A stretch of DNA of 7,774 nt from the NCBI GenBank assembly GCA_937925645.1, contig CALAMB010000220.1, positions 1 to 7,774 on the forward strand, written 5' to 3'. The notes beneath the pieces were generated by a model that saw only the letters and a program-made list of their open reading frames with translations, was not told the origin of the DNA and did no database searches. Positions 1 to 7,723 of the stretch are shown here, in pieces; within the stretch, counting starts at the first letter, position 1, and each line of letters begins with the position of its first letter. The translations under genes and the position numbers were made by a program. This stretch comes from an uncultured Acidobacteriota bacterium. GTDB lineage: Bacteria; Acidobacteriota; JAAYUB01.

Positions 1-22
1 CTTTTCCGCCCATTTCCCAAAT

Positions 23-71
23 CGGACATCGGAAATCGGACATCGGAAATCGGACATCGGACATCGGAAAT
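23..71. repeat. Tandem heptamers CGGA(C/A)AT, seven copies
   Basis: Seven head-to-tail heptamers run without gaps in the order CGGACAT, CGGAAAT, CGGACAT, CGGAAAT, CGGACAT, CGGACAT, CGGAAAT. A degenerate unit precedes them at 16-22. The C/A alternation makes three exact 14-bp copies at 19-60. There is no coding potential. Heptanucleotide intergenic arrays (STRRs) are known from filamentous cyanobacteria and are an analogy only. Confidence 0.9.
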
Positions 72-120
72 AGGACCTGGAACCCGGGTCCTGGGACCTG
101 GATAACAGATCCCGGATCCT
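72..120. repeat. Degenerate heptamers around GG(A/T)CC
   Basis: The seven-base register of the preceding array continues with a different motif: AGGACCT, GGAACCC, GGGTCCT, GGGACCT, GGATAAC, AGATCCC, GGATCCT. Several units are self-complementary or complementary to a neighbour. AGGACC (72-77) can pair with GGTCCT (87-92), ACCCGGGT (82-89) is a perfect palindrome and GGATCC lies at 114-119, so the block could form small hairpins. Confidence 0.6.
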
Positions 121-124
121 TGTA

Positions 125-268
125 CCCATTCACCGACTCACCGATTCACCCATTCACCGACTCACCGATTCACCTATTCACCCATTCACCGACTCACCGA
201 TTCACCCATTCACCGACTCACCGATTCACCGATTCACCGATTCACCGATTCACCGATCTTCCGATTCA
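125..268. repeat. Tandem octamer array, eighteen copies of CCGATTCA type
   Basis: Eighteen contiguous octamers use three main versions: A=CCCATTCA, B=CCGACTCA and C=CCGATTCA. There are two singletons, CCTATTCA (173-180) and CCGATCTT (253-260). The order is ABC ABC, singleton, ABC ABC, CCC, singleton, C, so a 24-bp higher-order unit repeats four times before a homogenised C tail. The frame happens to stay open through the array (120-308), which only reflects the multiple-of-three 24-bp unit; it is not treated as a gene. Confidence 0.95.
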
Positions 269-275
269 CTGGCTT

Positions 276-300
276 TCTCTGCGTTCTTCGCGCCTTGGCG
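276..300. repeat. Degenerate 8-9 bp units ending in GCG
   Basis: TCTCTGCG, TTCTTCGCG and CCTTGGCG follow each other directly and are followed by TGAAC. Wording of this type (CTCTGCGTTCTTYGCGCC...) is something I recall from intergenic DNA of several unrelated environmental bacteria; this is memory, not a search. No gene or RNA fold is evident. Confidence 0.45.
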
Positions 301-325
301 TGAACTGATTTCGGATTTCCCCTTT

Positions 326-352
326 TTCGTGTGGTTCGTGTGTTTCGTGGTC
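326..352. repeat. Three nonamers TTCGTGTGN
   Basis: TTCGTGTGG (326-334), TTCGTGTGT (335-343) and TTCGTGGTC (344-352) sit head to tail, the last one diverged. The period is 9 here, against 7 and 8 in the neighbouring arrays. I recall similar G-T-rich strings from intergenic regions of other bacteria, unverified. Confidence 0.65.
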
Positions 353-372
353 TGTGCCAGATTTCGGCGTGC

Positions 373-413
373 CCGATTCAATGATTCACCAAATATTCTC
401 ATTCACCCATTTA
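373..413. repeat. Scattered octamers related to the main array
   Basis: CCGATTCA (373-380) and ATGATTCA (381-388), then CTCATTCA (398-405) and CCCATTTA (406-413), match or nearly match units of the array at 125-268 after a gap of about 100 bases. They mark the right edge of the repeat island and suggest that the unrelated blocks in between lie within, or interrupt, a once longer array. Confidence 0.5.
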
Positions 414-712
414 AGTCAGTCTGGCCGCCGATGGTAATCTGATAGCTTCGGGGATTGGCCCACATTTCGGTGGATCGTTTCGGACACCCGCCGCTCCCAT
501 CCGTTATATATATTGAATGGCCGGGATGAAAATTACACGAATTCGAAATTTGTTCTTGCGCGGGCGGAGGCGGTTGAGTAGAATTCCAAAAATTTAGTTC
601 GGATTGGGAGTGTGAGCCTTCGGGCGGGCAGGACCGGATGGGTACCGGCCGGCCGGGGAGGGTACGGGTGATTGGGAGGACCGGCGCGAGCCGGAGCCGC
701 CGCCTGGCGCGG
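414..712. other. Non-repetitive leader region without a gene
   Basis: This 299-base stretch joins the repeat island to the start codon. It has AT-rich patches (TTATATATATT at 504-514 and around 530-600) in otherwise GC-rich DNA. I find no tRNA, no recognisable riboswitch and no convincing terminator (stem plus T run). The open frames crossing it on the minus strand extend into the coding sequence and have no family resemblance. It probably contains the promoter and 5' leader of the giant gene. Confidence 0.5.
556..584 (+). promoter_or_regulatory. Weak sigma70-like promoter candidate
   Basis: TTGCGC (556-561) and TAGAAT (579-584) are separated by 17 bases. The -10 hexamer matches TATAAT at five of six positions, but the -35 matches TTGACA only at TTG. 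Transcription would start near 591, leaving a leader of about 120 bases before ATG 713. An unpaired TATATT at 509-514 is a less convincing alternative because nothing like a -35 lies upstream. Confidence 0.22.
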
Positions 713-832
713 ATGCCGCTGAATCCGCGCCGTGACGGCGCTGACAACAGACAACACTTGGCGGGCTCGGCCGCGCGGCTACTGCTGGTCGCGGGCCTGG
801 GGCTCACCCTGCTGGCGTCCGCCGCCATGGCG
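713..832 (+). other. Sec-type signal peptide of the giant protein
   Basis: Residues 1-40 have a basic n-region (R6, R7, R13, R22), a hydrophobic core LLLVAGLGLTLLASA (23-37) and a small-residue cleavage motif A38-M39-A40 before Q41 and a run of Gly. This is the classic Sec/SPI layout. The residue before the mature end is not a lipobox Cys, and RR at 6-7 lacks the Tat consensus. Starting at TTG 758 would give a compact seven-residue n-region with the same core, so the true start may be shorter. Confidence 0.85.
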
Positions 833-3800
833 CAGGGCGGCGGCGGACGGCTGCATCGGTTCGAGGTGCCCGTCACCGCGTTCCGCCTGCAGGTGGAGCC
901 GGTGGCGCAGGTGGTGCCGTCCGGCGTGCCCGCGCGCCTCCGCACCTGGATCGAGCTGGCCGATCCGGCCGCCGGCTACGCCGGCGCCGTCCGGGAGTAC
1001 CTGGCGTCCCGCTACGAGGTGCGCGCCGTGCTGTACGCCCCGGCCGCCGCGCCGGGCTATCCGCGGGCGCTGGCGTGTCCCGTGGGCGGCGAGTTCCTCC
1101 TGGACGGCCTCACCGCGCCCGGCCGCTACCACCTGCGCGACATCCGGCTGGTCAACGTCGCCACGGGGCGCGACTTCCTCTTCGCCGCGCCCGACACCGC
1201 CGCCGTGGACGTGGGCGGCGACCTGTTCATCGCCTGGGTCACCGCCGAGCCCATGACGATGGCCGAGCTGCTCGCCGCCGGCGTCGTATTCGACGCGAAT
1301 TCCTATCAGAATTACCAGTTCGTCGTGGGCTTCGAGCTCGAGGGGCAGGTGGTGGAGTACGCGTTCCCCGTGATCCACGCGTCGCCGGCCGTCCCCGTGA
1401 CGCCCGCCGAATTCGGCGGGCTGCTGGACGTGGGGCAGGGGGACTGCGCCATCGGCGCGGTGGATCTGGACATCTCGGGGGTGGCGGTCCCGGGCCTGCC
1501 GCCGGCCGACGTGCGCCTCCCCGGTCTCATCCTCATCCCCGGCTCGGTGGGGTTCCTGAACGGGCACTTCAGCGTCCAGCTGGTCCTCTGCAACGCCCTG
1601 CCGCCGGCGAGCGGCTACCGCCTGGCGGACCTGACGGCGGAGGCGGCGCTCCCCGCGAGCGTGGACTGGCAGCCCGGCGCCCCCCTGAGTCTGGCCCCGG
1701 TCGCCGATGGCTCCAACACCGCGGTCCAGGACGTCGTCGGCGACACCGGTCCGGTGATCGCCCCCGGCGCCGCCGGCGCGGCGGGCTGGATCGTGGTGGG
1801 CCACGAGGTCGGCTACCACGAATTCGACATCCGCATCGCCGGCCGCCTGGCGCCCGCCTCCGGCGACCCGAGCTGGCCCATCGAGGGACGGGCGCGGGGC
1901 GGGGTGGCGGTGCGCGACAATCCGCGGTTCTCGCTGAGCTTCATCCATCCCGACCGGGTCGAGCGCGGCGCCGCGTACTTCGTTCAGGCCCATGTGACCA
2001 ACGTGTCAGACGTGCCCGCCAACGGGTTCCGGCTGAGTCTGGCACCCGACTCAATGACCGGCGTCGAATGGCTGGGCGCCGATTACCCGGCGGACGACAC
2101 GTGTCCGACGGATCCGGCCGTCTACTGCCGCCCGGTTCTGGAGCCGGGCGAGACGGTGGTGCTGGGCTACCGCCTTCGGGCGCTGCGCTCGGGCAAGGTC
2201 ACCGCAACCTACGGCGCCGGCGATTCAGCCGGACTCGAGGTGGGCGCCCGGTTGGTGTTCGGCGTGGACACCGCCGGTCAGCCCATGAACCCCGACCGCC
2301 TGGTCCTGCCCCCCGTGGCAGCGCAACTCGGAGAACCTCTCTACGGCCGAGCGCTGGCGTTTCTGGGCTTGTGCCACACGCTGAGCCGAACCCAACCCTT
2401 GCTGTTGCCCTCTGCATTCCGAACCGTTAAGGGATCATCGGTGGAGTGGCTCGCGCGGGCTGTCACCGAAGCGGGGCTCGCCACCGCCGCTGGCCGGAAT
2501 CCGGTGGCTGTCGCCGCATCGTTCACCGAAGATCTGGCGCAGATCGCATGGAGCGACAGCGGCTTCCACCACACAATGGAATCCAGCCCCCGTGGTGCAG
2601 AGCTGAAAGCGGCGCTCGCCGCTGCACTGGATCCAGCCGGCCAGCCGGCTGGCGTGGCAGCCGCGCTCGCTCTTCACGCCGGATACAGCGGTGATTTCGC
2701 ACTTCTTCGAACCGCTTTGACGCCAGCGTCCGGCTGGGCACGAGCCATCCGCTTCATCAACGGACCGGAATTTCTCTGCCTGATCCCTCTGGATGGGGAT
2801 CCGGTCGCCCTGACCGGCGGTGGGACGGTCGAGCTGGAGGTCATCCGTCCAGCGTCATCGGAGGCGTGCCAGAGCCTCAAGTACTCTTTCCAACTCGTAC
2901 CGGGTCAACAGGTGGTGATTCCATCGACGTTGTTGGAAGGGACTTCTGTCGCTGTTGAGATCCAACAAGGAAGCAACAACGTGGCCGCTGTGCCGCCACT
3001 GAACCAGCACCTTCTGACCCTGGCACCCTTTGTCGTGGAGCGTGTGCTGAAGCTGACTCCGGATCTCTTTCATGGCGCCGACGAGTTTGGGCGCGGGCTG
3101 CTGGTACTGTTCAACCGGCCGGTCGGATTGCCGGCCGGTGAGGCGGCGGCGCATTTCGAGTGCGTCGGCAACGAGGTGCTGCTGGCAGCACCGATCGGTT
3201 CGGGGCGCACTGTCGGCGTTGCGGTGAATCGGCCGGTGGGCAAGTTTGTGACGACGGAGTTGGCCATCGGACAGGTGAAGAGCCTCGACGGCGCGGTCGT
3301 CGCGGCCACCCGGCCGGTGGGTATTCTCGACCCGGACTCAACGTACGAGGCCGGCGGCCGTGTCGAAGGGCGCGTGCGCTACCCCGACGGCCGGGGAGTG
3401 GTCAGGCCGTCGGTGGAGTTGTGGGCCGTCACCAGGTCTGGTCTGGGGATTCGGGATGTCTGTCTCAGCCGCTTCGACGGGCACGACGACGGCACGTTCC
3501 ACATGGATTTCGTTCACACAAATCCGGCGGGCTTGTTTTTGATTGCCGGCGATCCGGCAACAGGCGCCCGGCGGCGGGTGTCCCTGATGTTCCAGGCGGA
3601 TGGTCAGGTGCTTCATCCCCAGATCATCCTGTACGGTTCAGGAGCCGTGGTGGGCCAGGTGGTGGACGAGCTCGGGACACCCATTGACAGCATCCTCGGC
3701 GTTCGGATCCACAGTAGCGGTGACGGCAGATACCAGCCGGCGGTGCTGGATGGGGACGGACGTTTCCATGCCGACAGTGTCACCGTGGGCCCGTTCCGGG

Positions 3801-6800
3801 CTGAAGCCACGCTCAGGGACGGACGGCGGATCGAAGGCGCCGGATACATCGCCGGCCCCGACGACACGGCGGTGGTACTGCTGGTGGCAGGCGGGGCAGG
3901 CGTCACCGGCCAGGTCATGGAGGATGGGCCCGCCGGCGCAAGGGGCGTCCCCCATGCCCGGCTGACGCTCAGCGTGCCCGATGCCGCCTGGAGTACCGAG
4001 GGGTGGACCGACGGCGACGGAGCCTTCGCGTTCACTTCCGTACCATGGGGTTCTTTCCGTATCCGCTGCATCCACCCGAGCGGCGGGGCGGTAGCCACCG
4101 CCGAAGGCGCGGTCGCGCCGGGCGGCACGGCCGAGGTGCAGGTTCTGTTTGCCGGTGGTGGCACGCTCGAAGGCCGGGTGGTAATCCCCGGTTTCGGAGG
4201 CTCTTGGGACGCCGTCCCGTTCGCGCCGGTTCACCTGGAGACGGCTGACGCATGGGAAACGGTCCAGCTCGATCTCGAAACCGACGGCGACGGGCGATTC
4301 CGGCTCCAGCCGATCCCGTTTGGTCACTACCGGGTGACTGCTGTTCGGCCTGGCTATTGGGACAGCGTCACAGAGCATGTCTGGATCACCGCCGGCGTCC
4401 ATCAGGTTCAATTGGTTCTGGCCGCCCTGGCCCCTGTCCAGGGTCGCGTCATCCGAGCCGATGGAGCCGCAGCGGCCGGAGCCACCGTGCGGTTCAGCGG
4501 CATCACGGAGATTGCCGATGCAGACGGCCGATTTCTGGTCTGGCTGACTCAGGGCCTCAATTGGTATCAGGCTGCGTGTGACGGAGAGGTGGAATCGGGA
4601 GCGGTGGATGTCCCGGCCGAAGGCACCTCGCTGGTGATTCGCTTGCGCGGCCGTCGGACAGTGGCCGGCCAGGTGCGGGACTCCTCCGGCCAGGGAGTCC
4701 GTGTGCCCTTGATTCTGGACGGACTGGACCGCGGAACCACTGGAGAGATGATCTATCGGACCGATCGGTTGCGGAGCATGTCGGCCGCCGACGGCACCTA
4801 CGTCTTTGCCGACGTCTGGGACGGCCCCTTCACGATCCGGTTCACCGGCAATGTCTTCTATCCGCCAGCTGTAGTGCGCGGCCTGGCCACCGGAGCCGAC
4901 CTGGCCGGCGTGGATCTGGTGCTGGGCGTCACCGGTGGAGTCGGCACCCTGACCGGCACCTTGCACGCGCGAGACGGCGTGACGCCTGTCCGGGCGGGCA
5001 TTCCTCTGACCCTGACCGGTCATGGCGGGCGGAGTTGGGATTGCCGGACCGACGCAGGCGGACGGTTCGCCATTTCCGGACCTCTGCCGGCTGGCACCTA
5101 CGTGCTCAAAGCTGAGGATTTCTACACCGGAGACAGGGCTTGGACGGAACTCTATTTCGCTGCCGACGGCGACATGGATGTCACCTTGAGCATGTTGGGG
5201 AGGAATGGACTCCAGGTGCACCTGTTCCATGCCACCGGAGAGCGGCTCAAGGACGCCTGGCTGACAGTCAGTCGGCAGGGACAACCCGCCTGGAGCGCCC
5301 GGGCCGAGAGCATCTGGGACACCGATTACGCCGGGGCGCCGGGCGATCCAGGGTACTTCCAATTCAACGATGTCTGGGAAGGTTCCTACACGGTGTCCGC
5401 TGTTGTATTGGACGGCGAGACTGTCCGAACGGCAACCGGCGGCGTCGAGATTGTGGGCGACAGTGGCATGTTCACCCTCAACCTGGTGATGAGTCCGGTG
5501 GTCACTCTGCGCGGCGTCGTTCGCGACGGCGCTCCGCCGGACGGGGCGCCAGTGCCAGGGGCGGAAATCACCCTGCGCAGCGCGGCCGGACAACTCGTGG
5601 CATCCACCGTGACCGATTCCGAAATGGCCGACCTGGGCGCCTTCGTCCTGCCGGCGGTGGCCGTCGGTCAATACATTCTCCGGGCGGAGGACTTTGCCAC
5701 CGGTCGCCGGGCGCTTCTCGAGATGGATATCCCATCCATCGAGTTCGATCCGCCACCGGTGGAACTGGTCCTCGATCCCTTGGGAGAGGTGGAAGGGGTG
5801 GTGGTGGACGGCGATCCGGCCGGGGTTGTCTGCACCGATTCATCGTCGCTGAGCGCCCGTCGGGTAACGATTGGAATCCATCCGTGTGCCGGTTCGCCTT
5901 ATGCCGAGCGGGACATCGAGACAACCACCGGTCCCGATGGACGGTTTCACGTTCCGGGTATTCCCGGCGGCCGGCTGGATGTGCGGGTGGCTGATCCGTC
6001 CGGGGTGGACGGTTACGCTGAGGCCATGCTCGAGCCGGGCGGGACGGCCTGCCTGGTAGTGCCCCTGGCGCCGACGGCGACTCTGGCTGGAACTATCCAA
6101 TCCGCCGACGGCAGCGGCGCTGCATACGCCCGGATCGAGTTGCTCCCATTGGCCGAGGGGCGGAGCTATCGCCAGACCGCCACCGACGCAGGGACCTTCC
6201 GGTTCGCTTCCGTCCTGTTCGGTGACTACACCCTGGCCGCCTGGACCGGATCGGGCGTCAACCGGGTTTCTCAGCCGATCAATGTGCCTGCCGATGACGA
6301 CGTGGTGATGGTGCTCCGCGGGGTGGGTGCCCTGGGTGGCGCGGTCTGGAACCAGGCCGGCACACATCCGGTGAGCGGGGCGGTGCTACGGCTCGAGACC
6401 GAAGTGTCCGAATTCCGGACGGAAACCGCTTGCGACAACGAGGGGGCCTTTTTCTTCCCCGAGGTGCCGGCCGGTCATTTCCGTCTTGTGGCCGAGGACC
6501 GCCACCACGCCTTGGAGGGAACCGCCGAGGGCGACCTGGCCGACGGGGAACGGATTGAAGGCCTGGTGGTGGCTCTGGAGCCGGCCTTCTACTTGCGGGG
6601 CATGTTGCGAACGGAAGACGGCTCCGCGGCCGCCCACATGACGATGCACTGGGTGGGGCAGCGAGCCGACGGGCGCGAGGTGGAACGTCTGAGCGCCACC
6701 GCTGACAGCGGGAATTTCGTCTTCGAAGAAATGCCAATTCTGCCTGGCCGGTTGGAGGTGGCCGATCCGGTCGGCGGCCGGCTGCGCCTGGCCGTGCCGG

Positions 6801-7723
6801 TGGCCGGTGTGGACGATGAGGCATGGGTCGACCTGGGCATCCTGACTCTGGACCGGACACCGCCGTCCGTCGACGCGGTCGCCTACTGGTCTGGTGGCAC
6901 CACTTGGCCGGAGACCGCCGTGCCGCTGGACGCTCATCTGATCGTCACGTTCAGCGAGGCCCTGGACGCCGCGTGGCTGACCGGCCATCCCGGTTGGATC
7001 CGGTTAGAGAGTTACGACGGCGCCGTCTGGCAGCCGGTCGGACTGACCGTGCTGCCGTCAGTCGACGGCAGCACATACGAGGGAATTCCGGCAGTATTGG
7101 TTGACTCCCGTGATTATCGGCTGGTGATTGAAGCCGACATTCCCGATGTCAATGGTAATCCCTTGGGCGCGTTGGTGGAACTGGTCTTCCGGACCGTGGA
7201 CCTGACGCCGCCGGCGGTGTCGGTGGTGACCCCGCCCGCGGGTGCCGTTCAGGTGGATCCGACTGCACCGGTTCAAATCACCTTCAGCGAACCCATTGTC
7301 CCGAATAGCGGCACGGTCGACTGGAACCGCGACGGCATGCCAGCGGCGGCCGGCCTGGCCTGGTCGCCCGATGGCCGTATCCTGACCATCCTGCCGGACG
7401 GCGGCTTGCAGTCGGATGCCCGCTATGGGGCCGCCCTCGATGGCTGGCGCGATGCGGCCGGCAATGCCATGCCGGCGCCGTTCGGGTGGTCCTTTGATAC
7501 ACTGGATACCCAGCCGCCGGTGGTCACCGCCGGCTGGCCCGGCCAAATGTTCCCGGTCCCCCGGCCCGATCTGGCGGTGACGTTTGCCGACGCCCTGCGC
7601 GGCGTTAACCCGGCTTCGGTTCATTTGACCCTGACCGATGCAGGCGGAGTCGGCCGGGCATTGGAGATCTTCCAGCTCAGTGCGTCTGGCGCCGCCTGTC
7701 GGCCCATCGACGAGCTGCCCGAT
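713..7723 (+). CDS. Giant secreted multi-Ig-domain protein, 3'-truncated by contig end
   Basis: A single frame stays open from 578 to the end of the window, with no stop, so this is the first 2337 codons of a longer gene. Domains in order are: signal peptide (1-40), beta-rich module (41 to about 400), CARDB/DUF11-like domain (about 404-505), alpha-helical domain (535-641), beta segment (642-785), SbsA-like Ig (about 787-877), thirteen carboxypeptidase-regulatory-like modules (884-2049) and SbsA-like Ig domains (2050-2337, the last cut). I see no enzyme motif, membrane anchor or sorting signal, so the role is unknown; an exported structural, adhesive or stalk protein is inferred. The ATG at 713 is chosen because it gives a complete signal peptide, but no good Shine-Dalgarno sequence sits at normal distance (GGGAGGA at 674-680 is too far). 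ATG 638, which has AGGA four bases upstream, GTG 668 and TTG 758 are alternatives. GC3 is high throughout, which supports this frame over the overlapping ones. Confidence 0.92.
833..1921 (+). other. N-terminal beta-rich extracellular module
   Basis: Residues 41 to about 403 are rich in alternating hydrophobic strands and Pro/Gly turns and follow the signal peptide directly. Two stretches look like conserved cores: FDANSYQNYQFVVGFELEGQ starting at residue 193, and LILIPGSVGFLNGHFSVQL at 272-290. From memory, similar phrases (a D-x-x-x-Y-x-x-(F/Y)-x-F-x-x-G-x-x-L-x-(S/G) strand pair, then an IPG-(N/S)-VG-(Y/F)-L segment) occur at the same place in giant RHS-repeat proteins of environmental bacteria; this was not searched. 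GC3 is nearly saturated here: 78 of 80 codons in 1442-1681 by hand count. No enzymatic motif is visible. Confidence 0.55.
1922..2227 (+). other. CARDB/DUF11-like Ig domain
   Basis: Residues about 404-505 read as a single beta-sandwich. A strand FSLSFIHPDRVERG precedes VQAHVTNVSDVPANGFRLSL (424-443), the typical 'V-T-N-x-S-x-x-x-A-x-x-x-x-(V/L)-x-L' signature of CARDB/DUF11-type domains. It closes with LEPGETVVLGYRLRALRSG, the usual 'L-x-P-G-(E/D)-(S/T)' strand. C464 and C472 (CPTDPAVYC) could form a disulfide in the exported protein. These domains usually act as spacers or adhesion modules on secreted proteins. Confidence 0.6.
2315..2635 (+). other. Alpha-helical insert domain
   Basis: Residues 535-641 differ from everything around them. 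Gly and strand patterns give way to amphipathic helical stretches, such as GEPLYGRALAFLGLCHTLSR, SSVEWLARAVTEAGLATAAG and GAELKAALAAALDP. A short acidic/aromatic link, SDSGFHHTMESSPRG, precedes the last helix. From memory, giant RHS-type proteins carry a comparable helical domain after their CARDB-like domain, including a D-x-GF-(D/H)-x-L/M motif; this is unconfirmed. The function is unknown. Codons here are visibly less GC-biased at third positions than in the upstream modules. Confidence 0.5.
2636..3343 (+). other. Beta segment plus divergent SbsA-like Ig domain
   Basis: Residues about 642-785 are strand-rich with no recognisable signature. They include C695-type buried aromatic strands (PEFLCLIPLDGD) and a GTVELEVIRP strand. 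Residues about 787-877 then read like an SbsA/Big_5 Ig domain: GLLVLFNRPVGLPAG takes the place of the usual I-x-(V/F)-x-F-S-x-P-(V/I) strand, and PIGSGRTVGVAVNRPVGKF resembles the later 'x-x-G-R-x-(V/L)-x-(V/I)' strand. The repeated N-R-P-V-G in both strands is notable. The segment ends just before the first regulatory-like module. Confidence 0.4.
3362..6859 (+). other. Thirteen tandem carboxypeptidase regulatory-like modules
   Basis: Residues 884-2049 are a ladder of modules. Each opens with a V-x-G-x-V-type strand (VEGRV, VVGQV, VTGQV, LEGRV, VQGRV, VAGQV, LTGTL, LRGVV, VEGVV, LAGTI, LGGAV, LRGML) and carries a mid-module T-D-x-x-G-x-F turn, followed by a P-x-G-x-(Y/F) strand. Module starts are about 884, 978, 1064, 1151, 1241, 1316, 1410, 1500, 1597, 1692, 1789, 1871 and 1959. 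The turn Asp/Gly motifs fall near 925, 1013, 1100, 1191, 1269, 1360, 1447, 1545, 1640, 1742, 1825, 1908 and 1998, a spacing of 78-102 residues. Module 8 lacks the V-x-G-x-V start (LQVHLFHATG) and module 10 has an inserted Cys/Ser-rich loop. The fold usually serves as an extracellular spacer or carbohydrate/protein-binding Ig-like unit; no catalytic zinc peptidase is present. Confidence 0.75.
6860..7723 (+). other. Three SbsA-like (Big_5) Ig domains, the last truncated
   Basis: Each unit starts with a T/Q-P-P-x-V linker: PPSVDAV at residue 2050, PPAVSVV at 2166 and PPVVTAG at 2268. Each carries the hallmark strand: VTFSEALD (TFSE at 2079-2082), ITFSEPIV (2190-2193) and VTFADALR (2290). The first two also have the conserved late turn before the final strand: DVNGNPL at 2145 and DAAGNAM at 2247, followed by FRTVD and FDTLD. 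These are textbook features of the bacterial SbsA Ig-like family on surface and secreted proteins. The third domain is cut after residue 2337 at the adapter junction, so its turn and last strands are missing. Confidence 0.85.

Noticed and set aside
1..12. Possible second adapter remnant at the left end (CTTTTCCGCCCA against CTCTTCCGATCT)
   Set aside because: There are four mismatches in twelve bases and no extension into the rest of the adapter, so the likeness is best explained by chance.
23..268. CRISPR array
   Set aside because: The repeats are 7-8 bp and contiguous, with no spacers of 25-40 bp and no cas genes nearby.
120..308. A 62-codon open frame encoding a repetitive Phe/Thr/His/Pro peptide
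   Set aside because: It is the translation of the octamer array; openness follows from the 24-bp unit being a multiple of three. It has no functional signature.
403..945. A minus-strand frame that could be a divergent gene covering the leader region
   Set aside because: It runs into the start of the giant gene, is rich in Arg, Pro and Ser without domain features, and has no ribosome-binding site I can support.
779..1993. A 404-codon minus-strand open frame
   Set aside because: It is antisense to the signal peptide and first modules, its composition is rich in Arg, Gly, His and Ala, and no family is recognisable. It is a shadow.
1075..2430. A 451-codon plus-strand open frame overlapping the giant gene
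   Set aside because: The translation is dominated by Arg, Gly and Pro, as expected for an off-frame reading of GC-rich DNA, and the correct frame over the same bases gives coherent beta-domain motifs.
3638..5671. A 677-codon open frame on the minus strand
   Set aside because: It lies entirely antisense to well-formed Ig modules of the giant gene. High GC3 on the sense strand depletes stops in this antisense frame, and its translation is low-complexity with no recognisable domain or strand pattern.
713..7723. Calling the gene a carboxypeptidase because of its regulatory-like modules
   Set aside because: Only the non-catalytic prealbumin-like fold is repeated; no zinc-binding HxxE...H peptidase domain appears in the readable part.
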